Shown here: positions 1-9,825 of the stretch, one piece after another
How positions within the stretch are numbered: the first letter of the stretch is position 1
Layout of the letters: each line of letters opens with the position of its first letter
Origin: Paraconiothyrium sp. Pb-2020
Taxonomy: Eukaryota; Ascomycota; Dothideomycetes; Pleosporales; Didymosphaeriaceae
DNA length: 64,000 nt
Direction: 5' to 3'
Assembly (NCBI GenBank): GCA_022419385.1
Contig: JAJUBI010000006.1
Location: 1,488,001 to 1,552,000 of the forward strand
Translations under genes and position numbers: made by a program
Notes under the pieces: model-generated
Databases searched by the model: none
Told to the model about the DNA's origin: nothing
What the model saw: the letters and a program-made list of their open reading frames with translations, nothing else

Positions 1-55
1 ATACTATTTTGGGATCGCCCATAAAGCAAATTGGGCGTTGTGAGGGTTGATTACT

Positions 56-2284
56 TTACTTGGAAAATCCTTGAAAGGTGACCGCTGACAAAGGTCCAGT
101 TCGTATCTCGCCCTGAAGTCGACCTTGCAGCGATTTGGCTCTTTCTTGTGACTTCAAGGCACTCTTTTGCTTGGCATGCGCTTTCTTGAATCTACCTTTC
201 GTCCCATGTTTGATCCTTGTGATCATGTCACCGGCCTTTCCTTTGGTGAGGTCCTTCGGTTTCAAGCGATCTTCTTCTGGACGGAATTTGTTCAGAAAAT
301 CAATTTGTGTCTGAGACGCTTGGCTTCGGCGCCAGAGTTGATGCTTGGAGATCCAAATGAAGTCGAAGGCTTCTGCGGCGAAAGTGTCTGCCGCATGAAC
401 GACATGTTCGAAGGTGTCACCTTCTGCAACGACTTTGGGGGTGGCGTAGGGGCTTTTAGATTGGACACCTGATGGGAGTTTCCGGTAGTGCTTTACACGG
501 AAAGACTGATCGTCTATACCGGTCGGTTCAATGGCGAGGTAATGGCCGCCATTGGTCGACAGAACAAACCTATCCTCACCGACGGCGACCCAAGCGAACT
601 TGCTCATTCGCCGTATCACATTATCGCTCGAGGTATCTGCGATCAGGTCATGCACAGATTCGTAATCTGTGAAGGTAATGGAGCCAGAAGGCTTTGTTGA
701 AAGAGATCTTGCAGCAATGTCAGCTGCCTCTTTCTCTCGCTTGCTCTCGCCGTCTTTCCGTTCTTTGAGCGCCATCAAATCCTTAGTGCTGGCCTTCTCG
801 AGAATTTCATCAGGGTCGAGACCGAACAATGTTGGCGTAGAGATAACGCCAGTGCTCAGAGCTGAGACCATGTCTATGATGTGGCAGTTTTCTTTGCCAG
901 GATGCAAGCGCATGCCCCGGCCGATCATTTGCACTAGCAGGTTACGTGACTTGGTAGGTCGTGCCAACAGAACGCAGTCGATATTGGGAATATCTGTACC
1001 TTCTGTGAAGACACCGCAGTTGAGCAGCACTGGGAAGTCACCTCTTCTGAATGCATCAACCCTAGCACTACGGATCCGGCTTGGGGTATCGCCAGTCACA
1101 AATTCGGCGGCGATACCATACTGGCGAAATTTAGCAGTTAAGTTTGTGACATGACTGAGGTCGACGCAGAAGACGATGGTGGAAGTACGTCCTTTCGCTT
1201 TGGCCAGCCACGCTTTGATCAAGAGATCGTTCGTGTCTTCAGTGTTGATGGCGCGTGATAGGGCAGCTGGTTTGAAGTCCCCATTCGCAGTAGTGCTCAC
1301 TCTGTTCAGGTCCGCCTTGATTTCGACTGTTGTGAAGACGACGTCGGAAAGCCAGTTCTCCTCAATCATGTCCACATAATCCCTGTCATCATCAACTACT
1401 CAACTCATGCAATTTTACTTCAAAACGCACCGGTGATATACTATATGGTCAATGACCGCACCAAGCTTGCGGCCGTCGAATCTTGAAAAGGTTGCGGAGA
1501 CACCGACAAGGGCAGGGACCGAGACCTTCTCCCAGTCGGCAGCATGCCGCAAGCCAAAATGCTTGAGCAAATCGAGATATTGTTGGCTCACTATGTGGTG
1601 GGCTTCGTCGACCAGTACCAGTTTGTATCGAGCTGGATCAAATTTGGCGACCCTATTACCTGACATGATGCTCTGTATGGAGGCCACGGTGATGTCGGCG
1701 GCCCCAGACGCATGGTTGTTGCCCATCTCAATGTCAACGTGCTTGTCGGGGTATGCGAGGGCGCAGTGACGGGCAGCTTGTTCCACCAGCTCGCGGCGGT
1801 GGGCCAATATGAGCGCTCGGGAGGCATCTCCGCTGGCGGGGAGTCTGTCAATGAGGTGGGTAAAGATGACCTAAGTGGTGGTCAGATATGTGTCGAAACC
1901 CACGTCATCGTCCATGGTTGCACGTACTGTCTTGCCGGATCCGGTGGCCAGCGAGACGCCCAGTCTCTTGTGACCCTTTGCGAGGTAGGCCAGCACCGAC
2001 TGGATGCATTCCTCCTGGTACTCGCGCAGCGTGATCTTCAGCGGCGAGAAGGGCAGCGGCGAGGGTGCGATTGGGGCAGACGCGGCTTGGGCAGACGTTG
2101 ATTCGCGTCTACGAGTGGCAGTTCGTGTGAGGACTGCAGGAATCGGGCGCCTGATTGTACACAGCACATGTTGAGAGAAGCGAAACATCAAGCGATGGCG
2201 AGGGCAACCGCGTTGGAGCGAAAGTTGCGCCATGTCACGATGCGCTATCGATAACGAGCGGCCGAGGCACCTCTGGCTTGGCAT
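56..2284 (-). CDS. IRC3: IRC3-like mitochondrial DEAH-box helicase
   Basis: Superfamily 2 ATP-dependent helicase; Irc3 of yeast acts on branched DNA in mitochondrial genome maintenance, and the same role is inferred here. Three exons join in frame: 2284-1928, 1870-1419 and 1382-56, giving 711 aa. The introns are GTACGT...TTAG and GTAAAA...ACAG. Motif I (ATGSGKT) is cut exactly at the first exon junction. Motif II is VDEAHH and motif III is SAT. The C-terminal RecA domain carries a motif VI of the form QMIGRGMR. The N-terminus is rich in Arg/Ser/Thr and lacks acids, as in a mitochondrial presequence. A downstream in-frame ATG at 2188 gives a cleaner presequence (MFRFSQHVL...) and may be the true start. 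The C-terminal third is Lys-rich. The helicase call is firm; the exact IRC3 orthology is inferred from motif layout and presequence. Confidence 0.8.
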
Positions 2285-2633
2285 CCACAGCGCGACGCGA
2301 TCAAGACTTCACCGTGTAATACATGTACCGCCTTATCCCACGAAAAAATTACGACCGTACCTTATCCCACGGAAAACATAAGACGCTAAAGCACAGCCTC
2401 TTCCTAGCCACATTTCCACCAAGCCGCCAGGTGACCTCATAGCTAACGTAATATGAATGTCATCGTGCTCAGTTCACCTTTTCCGCATATGCGCCTCGCA
2501 TGATACTCATTGTAAGTGCATGCCTTATTGTCCACGTTTCCTATCTTATAGCTAACGCCACGTTTAGGCTGGAATGTTTACCTAACCTCTCTCACAGGCC
2601 TCGTGTCCGCAGGCAGCTTCAAAGCTTTGTTCT
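2285..2633. other. Intergenic, no gene seen
   Basis: Spacer between the IRC3-like gene and the F-box-like relic. AT-rich compared with flanking coding sequence. No convincing coding frame or structured RNA seen. Confidence 0.4.
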
Positions 2634-3063
2634 ATGCCAGCGGAGATTCGCAACACCATCTACACTTTTGTCTTCAACATGTATGAGCGTCGCTTTATGG
2701 TTACCGCCTCCCAGGAGACCGGCTCTCTTACCTCTGGCTTCTTTCAACATCTTCGCTCACAGCTTGTCACTCGCGAGTTTACCAGCTCGGGTGCTGGCCT
2801 TACTCGACGTTGGCAAAAGCATCGCCTTTCCTGTCCTACCATATATTCTGGACTCCTACCTACAGTATGTTCACCAGCTGCACCTTGGCGGGTCTATCTG
2901 CTTTGTCACTAACATGAAACCGCATAACATCCTCACGACTGTTGCGCGCGTCCCAAATCTCCGACTCCTGCTACTTACGATCCCCGGCATGTACCCTGAT
3001 GACGACCCCCGAGAACAAGATGGGCACAGTCTACCAGCCTGTGGTCGATACGTTGAAGGCTGA
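2634..3063 (+). pseudogene. Frameshifted F-box-like (LPAEIRNxIY-type) gene relic
   Basis: The reading starts MPAEIRNTIYTFVF, matching the opening of a very large Dothideomycete F-box-like family whose members begin with LPxELRNxIY. After about 55 codons the family-like reading moves to another frame, in which a segment with PYILDSYLQYVHQLHL and later VPNLRLLLLTIPG resembles the leucine-rich continuation of that family. No GT-AG intron that I tried restores the frame near 2790-2810, so one indel is the simplest reading. Total length (about 140 codons) is shorter than usual for this family. It could also be an assembly error. Function unknown. Confidence 0.4.
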
Positions 3064-3362
3064 ACGCCCTGCCATTGTGGTAAAGCAATGATGGATTGAC
3101 TGGTGCATACCGGTAGAAGAGCTTGCCCCGACCTACACATTCTGAGCGGGCGTGGTAGACATGCTGTCGGCGTGCTGCAGGCATACGCGCACCTTAGGAC
3201 AAGGCCAATAGCGATTATCTTGGGTTTGGTTGGGACAGTAGTAGAGGTTACCTAGGTAGGATGCTATTATACATCCTTCCTTCCTTCCCACTTTCGTGCA
3301 ATACCTGCAGCTCCTCAAATATCCGCCTAGATTGCGACTACATTCTAAAACACACTTCTACA

Positions 3363-3822
3363 ATGGCTTTTACAGCAGAACCCACCGATTGGCATAATAA
3401 AGGCTCCAAAACCTCAAAGTACTGGAACAATGGCGCACTCCCTTTCCGCCTTTCAAACCCTTACGCGGTCTCATGGGACAACGGCACGACGACCTGGGTT
3501 CTTAATATAACATTACGTGGTAGCAAGCTTCATCACATCCGCGTCTGCAACCAGGAGGAAGAGGCCTTTGCCCAGATAGAAGTCTGTGGTATTGCTATGA
3601 GTGCGTATGTCCTGACCTGTATTGCCGTATGCTTGATGCTAAGTATGCATAGAAGAGGATAAAGATTCGGCTTTGTGGACAATCAAGTGGAAGGAAGCTA
3701 CGTGGTCTGATGTTGATGGTATTGAGCTGGATATCCTCCGCGTCGGTGACTGGCATCCGGTTGGGTTGGGCCGCCAGATGGAGGTTTTGAACAAGGTCGA
3801 TGAGCAGCCTAGCAACATCTGA
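3363..3822 (+). CDS. Small two-exon hypothetical protein
   Basis: Predicted 135 aa from exons 3363-3600 and 3653-3822, joined across a 52-bp GTGCGT...ATAG intron. Unrecognised family. The product is Trp-rich (six Trp residues), acidic toward its C-terminus, has no signal peptide and no membrane segment. The pattern of short beta-like stretches (for example TTWVLNITLRG) suggests a small globular beta protein, which is inference. It lies just upstream of the recombinase-like gene on the same strand. Confidence 0.5.
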
Positions 3823-4318
3823 TTTGCTGCTTGGAGGCGGTGACTTAGTGGTAGGGCGGAATCGCAGCGTGCTCAGCGGCACAGTACCGCAGCTTAATTA
3901 GGACTTCTTTACCTATTATCAACTCTTACTCGCACACTTTTGCATCACTAGACGTTCTGCATCTGAAACTCGGTTTGGCCTTACCCACGACTCTCTCTTA
4001 CAAGCCCGCTTTTGGCCGACGCGTCTTGATGGAAGGAGCCACCTCTACTACAGCAGGTAGCCGCCACTGCTGCTGGCCGGCGCACCTGCACTTTGGAAGG
4101 AGCTGTCAGCTTATCCCCGCTCCTTCGGTCGCCTTCCTCCCTTCGCATAGCACAACCTCCTCACCCAATCCATTCCCAACCCGCTGGTGTTGCTGTTCTG
4201 CACTCTTTTGTACAGCGCAGTCTTTACCTTCTTACCTTCCTCTCTGTCGCGTCTGTTATTACGAATCATTGCCTGCTTTTCAGTTCCAATCTTCGTCTTT
4301 GGCTGTCACCCTCTTCCC
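3823..4318. other. Upstream region of the recombinase-like gene
   Basis: Pyrimidine-rich over about 4100-4310 (many CT and CCTT tracts), as is common in filamentous fungal promoters and 5' leaders. The open frame extends upstream of the chosen ATG at 4319, but that extension is hydrophobic low-complexity sequence and is not supported as protein. Confidence 0.4.
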
Positions 4319-7038
4319 ATGGAGCATTTCAGGTCCGATGATTACGTTGGCGAAGCTCCTCCCCAGGGCTGGGTCGAGTACGGCCAGCAGAGCATTGCCG
4401 AACTACTAGAACATGCACTGGAAGACCGAATCGGGTCGAAGCGCGCACTCGCACACGCGCAACTAACTGGCCGTTCCCCGGGCGCAGAGCGGATGCAACA
4501 GCTCTGGTATGCACGATTTACCGCTTTCCGCACCGAATCCCTTGGCCGACAAGACACGGTTGCTCCGACTGGTGAAGAGATTGAGCGCTTCTTATACGCC
4601 ATCGTCAATCGCCTCAAGCCTAAAGATGGTATTGTGTCTGTTAAGACAGTTGAGGGTGGTATCCTCTCCGCGCTTGTACACGCTTGCACCTTTTACTACG
4701 ATACCTTCAAGCCAACTTCTCATGATCGAATCCGGTGGCGATCAGCAATTGAGACTCTCGTGCTGGAAGGGAAGCTGACACGTAACCCGAAGCTGGAAAA
4801 GAACTGGGCCGGGGCTGCAGTATGTTTAGCCTATGCGCATATAACTTTCAGCTAACACAATGTAGGTTGTTGGGCGATGCCTCCGTGGACTCTATCGAGA
4901 GGGATCTGCGGGTGTTATTTCATGGGATGTACAACTCGCTAAGATTCAACTGCTTACCCTTCTACCTGCACTTGGCTGCCGGATCGGCGATATCTGCTCT
5001 AGCCCGCTGGATCGTCATGAGCTGCCGTTCCTCTGCTTTCGGGATCTCGACATCAAACTGTCTGGGGGGGTCGAGCTGACAGATCTTGTGATGGTGGTGG
5101 AGATGCGTAACAATAAGGGGTCTAAGTAAGTTCTGTAGTATGTGGCGAGAATTGCCTGTGCTAACCTCTGTGTCTTTGTCTTGCTTAGGGGTGAACGACA
5201 TATTTCTACAACAAAGCGCCTTGAGAGCATCAACGATGTTGGCTCCCTCATCTTTTGTCCCGTGAAGATCATCCTGGTCCTAGCCCTTCGACTGGGCAAC
5301 GTGTTGGCTACTTCCATTGAAGAGCTCGTCAGGCAGACAGCTGCGCGAGCTGACAAAACCGTGCAATGGAAGAACCCTCTCTTTCCAGTCTGTCCCGCGT
5401 TTGCCAACAAAGGCAGTAACGTTCTGAATGGCGAGCCTGCGCATACGAAGCAACTTAATAACGTTCTATCGAAATTATCGCCTCAGGTTGGTCTTCTTAC
5501 TGTTTTGAGGTCTCATGACATCCGTCGAGGGAGCGCCAGTGATACACTCAGTGTGAGCCGGGGTCAGGGCCCTACTCGGTCAATCACTGCTATGCCGGCT
5601 GTGCAGGAGGTGTTGATGCATTCACATAAGAGCTTGGAGAAGGGTGTTACACGCCGGTATACTGGTGTCGCCCAAGTTGATGATTGGCGTCCTCGTGTCG
5701 CTGCACAGCCAACAGATGCCTTTCTTGGACCCCAGATATCCGAGAATTCATATTCGTCGAAACGCTCTTCCCCTGAGGAGATCACCCTGTTCTGCGAAAC
5801 ACATAACCTTGACCCCACGAAGAAGACGGATCGTGAACGCGCAGCAAAATTAAGGAGACACGCCAAACAGCTGGAATGGTGTCAACAGCAGAAGCACCTC
5901 CCCGCTTCCTTGCCTGCTATGTCCACGAACTCTCACGCTGATGGAAGCTTGACTGGCTCCGCAATGGCGGCGCTTCAGCCTGAGGACGAGGACGAAGAGG
6001 AAGATCAAGATGAAGATTTCGACGAGGATAACAGTGGCGCCCATGGTGCGGCACTGGCTGCCGCTTTCTCCCAGTTGGCCAGCGGATCTGCTTCCAAAGA
6101 GGAAGACATTGTTCTGGCAATGTCGTTGCTGAGTATAGATGAAGAGGACCAGGACAATTGCACGCCCATGGACTTCGTCAATCCCCGTTCTTTGGAGCAA
6201 CCCACTGATAGCACATCTGGTAAAGACGTTGACAGGATGACCGCGATCGAGTTTGTGGACCGATTTTCAAGTATCAATGCTACATCTTCGCAATCTATCG
6301 TCCACTGCAACCGCGACAAGCAAATATCGCTTCTAGCCGCTATGGATGGCAATAGCCGCGACAACGCCACACTTTTTGTTTATAGTTGTCCTGAACCCGG
6401 CTGCGCGTACACTACTACCCGTACTGCATGCCTACAAGTTCATCGAAGGACCCATGATGCTCCTCAGGCATCTCAGCTTCCTCCTTATCAGGCTATTGCG
6501 TGTCCGCTTGGTTGCGATCCCACTCACATTTTCGAGACGCTTCAGACGTATGACAAGCACATGGCTCGTGCTCATCCATTCACTATTACAACATGTCCGC
6601 TCGCAGCATCTTGCAAGTCGACACGGAACTTCCACTCGCACCGAGTACTCGTAGAACACTTTGCTACGAAGCACATTGCCATTGACGACACATTAAAAAC
6701 GCCTTATTCAAGACACTCAGGGTGCGCAGCATAGTGTTGCACGATCAGATTGGCCTAGCCTGCATCTTACGTTTCATCAGTACCAGCCTGCTCCGTGCCT
6801 CTTTGCCTGCTATCCCTCCGGGCATTCATTTCCGACTGTAAAGGCGTATGATTACCACATGGCTCAGAAACATCCTTTCCCGGCGCCTATGCAATGCCCG
6901 CTCATAGCCGGTTGTCTATACAAGAAGACTTTCTTCTCTCGACGATTGCTAATTCTACATTTTGTTCAAAATCATCACGACCTTACCTGGAACGAGGTGC
7001 TCCGCTATGTTAGGGAAGTTCGGACTAACTCTCCTTGA
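4319..7038 (+). pseudogene. Tyrosine-recombinase-like protein with C-terminal C2H2 fingers, one-base frameshift near the 3' end
   Basis: Exons 4319-4819, 4866-5125 and 5189 onward join in frame and give 768 aa up to a stop at 6732-6734. The N-terminal 167 aa are helical, like a core-binding domain. The next part has a tyrosine recombinase signature: R206 in GCRIGDIC, a Lys-rich hairpin (MRNNKGSK), H363-x-x-R366 in SHDIRRG, a second His in MHSHKS, and Y411 in RRYTG. After an acidic linker come C2H2-like fingers (C-x4-C-x12-H-x3-H, then two similar). Past the stop, frame +1 stays open to 7038 and encodes two more fingers of the same style (starting CLFACY and CPLIAGC). The frame is lost at the A5 run 6695-6699. 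Either a recent mutation or a base-calling error. The domain set recalls fungal DUF3435 / Starship captains or Crypton recombinases; which one is not settled. Confidence 0.6.
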
Positions 7039-7529
7039 GTGGCTTTGACAATCACCTGCAGCGAGGTGTTTTAGGTGCTTCTTTTAGCTCTGGTTCACGC
7101 CGGTCACAATCCCGTCTCATAGGTTCCAGCTAGGGCAGTATAGTGAGTGGGAAGTTTGTTGTTACCAGGATATATGATACGGTGAGAGGAGTACCTAAGG
7201 ATATGGGTTGCAGACTGAAACTACATATCTATTCCAGTGGTTATCTTTGTATTTACTCTCTGTGTAGTGTAGCCAACATCACCTTTGCTATAGCATAGAA
7301 TTTATTCTCGTGCGCATTCCTTGTCCCTAATTACTATGCTACCTCCCGCCCTTGAGCGGTCAGATGTCTACTATACAAAAAGCCTCAAGCTGAACCCCGA
7401 ACCTCACTGCTACGCTTCCTCTCGGCGCAGTAGAACCTTAGGAGACAAATGCACAAGATCTCCAGACCACCCAGCAATACCGCTTAGGCCTCTTCATCCA
7501 GACCCCTATACGCCTACCTTGCCTGGCTA
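7039..7529. other. Intergenic between convergent genes
   Basis: 3' flank of the recombinase-like gene and of the convergent 326-residue gene. No coding frame, RNA fold or long repeat seen. Confidence 0.4.
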
Positions 7530-8510
7530 TCACTCTGACACCACTTTCACACCTCCCTTCCTCTTCTTCGTCTGTGTGGAAGCTAAGCCAGGAGTCTTCC
7601 TCTTCAATGAATTTTGCACTTCCTTGCTAGACTCTTTTCTCGCTACCACAAAGAATGCAATTCTATCCACCCTTTTCGTACGGAGAGTGTTAATCGCAGT
7701 CCTGAGTGAATCATTGTCCTGTATGCATTGGTCTGCTACCTCTTGAGCCCTTCCCCATACCACCAGATCACGTTCTGCGTCAAAACCTAGAGTCTCGTTT
7801 TCTTCGAGTACCTTCACAAATTCTTTGAATGTGAAATGATCAAGTGGGATGTCTGTAGGAGATGTAACCCCATTGACGATCTGCGGAACAAAGCGATGCG
7901 CCTTGATCTCTTTAATGTCGTTGTGTTGCTCTTCGCTACCATTTCTGTAGTAGAAACAGAAGTCAAGATGCTGGTATTGAAACCAACCATCCCACTCCTG
8001 GCTTTCGCGATGAGGACCCCAACTCCACCGTCCGTCATGGGGTACGTCTCCCTTCTCAATAATGTCCTTGTTTTTTTCCATCCATTTAGCAGTACTGGTC
8101 ACAAAATTTGTTACCATAAAGGTATGCCAATACGCACGTGGTTTCGCTGGTCCCATAAGGGATTTTCTCCATAGCGAATTCTGCTTGAGCTTGAGTTCAA
8201 TATCGGCACGATCCCATTTCACTGTTGCGTCTTTGCTGAAGTCTTTTGTATATAGCAGGTTCGGCCTTAGCAACTTCACCGCTTCGCTACGCAGGGTGTA
8301 GAACTCGCCAATCGTAATATTAAGACCGCGGACGAGATTCTCTTGTGAATAGGTAAGCTCTCCAGCCTTAGTCTTGTAATCTTCTTTTGCATTCAGCCAC
8401 GCTTGTGTTGGGGCGGGATAACCTGCTCGCAATTCATAAACACCGGGATTCTTTGTACTATCAGTATGCAGCTTCTCCACTGCGACTTGTGGTGGACTGA
8501 TGAGGGCCAT
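7530..8510 (-). CDS. Hypothetical protein, 326 aa, single exon
   Basis: One uninterrupted reading frame from an ATG, with no intron needed. No family recognised. The product is hydrophilic and Trp/Lys/Glu-rich, without signal peptide or membrane helix. The last 35 residues are strongly basic (SLKRKTPGL... TKKRKGG), a plausible bipartite nuclear localisation signal. The position between a recombinase-like gene and a tandem repeat fits accessory DNA, but that is inference. Its lack of introns contrasts with most neighbours. Confidence 0.6.
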   Translation of the reverse strand: MALISPPQVAVEKLHTDSTKNPGVYELRAGYPAPTQAWLNAKEDYKTKAGELTYSQENLVRGLNITIGEFYTLRSEAVKLLRPNLLYTKDFSKDATVKWDRADIELKLKQNSLWRKSLMGPAKPRAYWHTFMVTNFVTSTAKWMEKNKDIIEKGDVPHDGRWSWGPHRESQEWDGWFQYQHLDFCFYYRNGSEEQHNDIKEIKAHRFVPQIVNGVTSPTDIPLDHFTFKEFVKVLEENETLGFDAERDLVVWGRAQEVADQCIQDNDSLRTAINTLRTKRVDRIAFFVVARKESSKEVQNSLKRKTPGLASTQTKKRKGGVKVVSE

Positions 8511-8785
8511 ATCGGATTTTTCCTGGGGTAGACTTCGTGGGCACAGTGAATGGCCAGCGATGGAGGTTTGAGATCAGGAAGCGCTATGCAGAGGCGCGCT
8601 TGAGCAGCGTTTTCGGATGCAGCGGACAGATTCTGCTACACACTACATAGGTCAGTAATAGCTATGCAGAATGGACAATCCGCAACCTTACCAGGAAGAT
8701 CAGCAGCACGGCTATTCTACGCACGCAGTGATAGAGTGCAGGCCCTCGCAATAATAGTCGCGCAAGAGCTTGTGACACTGCGATG
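8511..8785. other. Upstream of the 326-residue gene; no gene seen
   Basis: Promoter side of the minus-strand gene, running into the tandem array. Contains diverged fragments of the array's short motif (for example ctacgcacgcagtgatagag) but no convincing coding frame. Confidence 0.35.
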
Positions 8786-9140
8786 CTGCTGCTGCGTGCT
8801 GTCGCGCTGTCGATTCTCTCAGTCGTGATGCTGGAGCTAAGAGGTCGGAAAGCAGAGACGCTGCTACGCGCTGTCACAAAAGCGATAGCTACGCACAAGC
8901 TGAGGATGGTGTAAGGGCGCTGCTATGCACTGTCGCAAAGTCGACTGTCGCAGTTGTGATGCTGGAGCTGAGAGGTCGGAAAGCAGAGACGCTGCTACGC
9001 GCTGTCACAAAAGCGATAGCTGCGCATAAGCTGAGGATGGTGTAAGGGCGCTGCTATGCACTGTCGCAAAGTTGACTGTCGCAGTTGTGATGCTGGAGCT
9101 GAGGTCGGAAAGCAGAGATACTGCCATGCACTGTTGCAGA
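8786..9140. repeat. 131-bp tandem repeat, about 2.6 copies
   Basis: The block beginning gatgctggagct recurs at 8827, 8958 and 9089, an exact 131-bp period, with very few differences between full copies. A partial, more diverged copy precedes it (from about 8786) and a decayed tail follows it. Each unit itself holds two relatives of the motif gctgctaYgcRctgtcRc about 50 bp apart, so the array has a nested structure. No long open frame spans it. It does not look like a tRNA, SINE or transposon terminus. Confidence 0.8.
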
Positions 9141-9825
9141 AATAGTAGCTGCTATTGTAGTGCTACGCGTGAAAGGTTGCTATAGTGACCATAGTAATAG
9201 TCGCGCCGTCATAGTGCTGTGCATAAAGTAAGTATGACTAGTGTGGAAAGTCTCGTCCGTTTGTCAATCTGTCATAGGAAGTCAGACATCATCGCCGAAA
9301 GCGGAACTAGTGCAGCAGGTCGTGAGAAGAGAATCAGTGTGATAGTTTCGATTTATCCTAGAGAAAGAGCAGAGAATGAGGGCGTTCCACTTGTCCGCCT
9401 TAGTGCACGGAATGCGGTGTTTTACCTTCCTAGATACCTTCACAAGCACCCTATACAAGCATGATCAGTGGTATGATGTAGAAGATGGAAGTGAGGTGGG
9501 CGATGTAGAGTTTGACTGCACTCAGTGCTATCAATCAGCTATATCGCGTACCATGGTTCTATCATAGGCATCTCCACTCAACACTCAACAGAACACCAAC
9601 AAGTCAACACCAAAGCTTTTCCTATGAGCGTTGCCTAACAGCACGTTATCAAAATGCCGAAAGAAGACAAGACAATAACACGAGAGGTGTCACCTCGCGG
9701 CGTGAGCTTGGTTGGCCCAAGCTTCGAGTCTAGTGTGGGTCCTGCCGCCCAGCCTTGGCTATCCCGCCTTGGGGCCGCAACCGGCATCCGTACCTTCGTC
9801 CAACGCTCTACCGGGAGCTGTAACA
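9141..9825. other. Upstream of RRN5-like gene
   Basis: The first part (to about 9210) is a decayed continuation of the tandem array. The rest is 5' flank of the next gene. An in-frame extension upstream of the chosen ATG (9712-9825) exists but reads as low-complexity, Pro/Ser-rich leader. Confidence 0.35.

Noticed and set aside
4319..9140. A complete Starship element in this window
   Set aside because: No flanking target-site duplication or terminal repeat could be identified, and downstream genes such as RRN5 look like conserved core genes, so an element boundary cannot be drawn.
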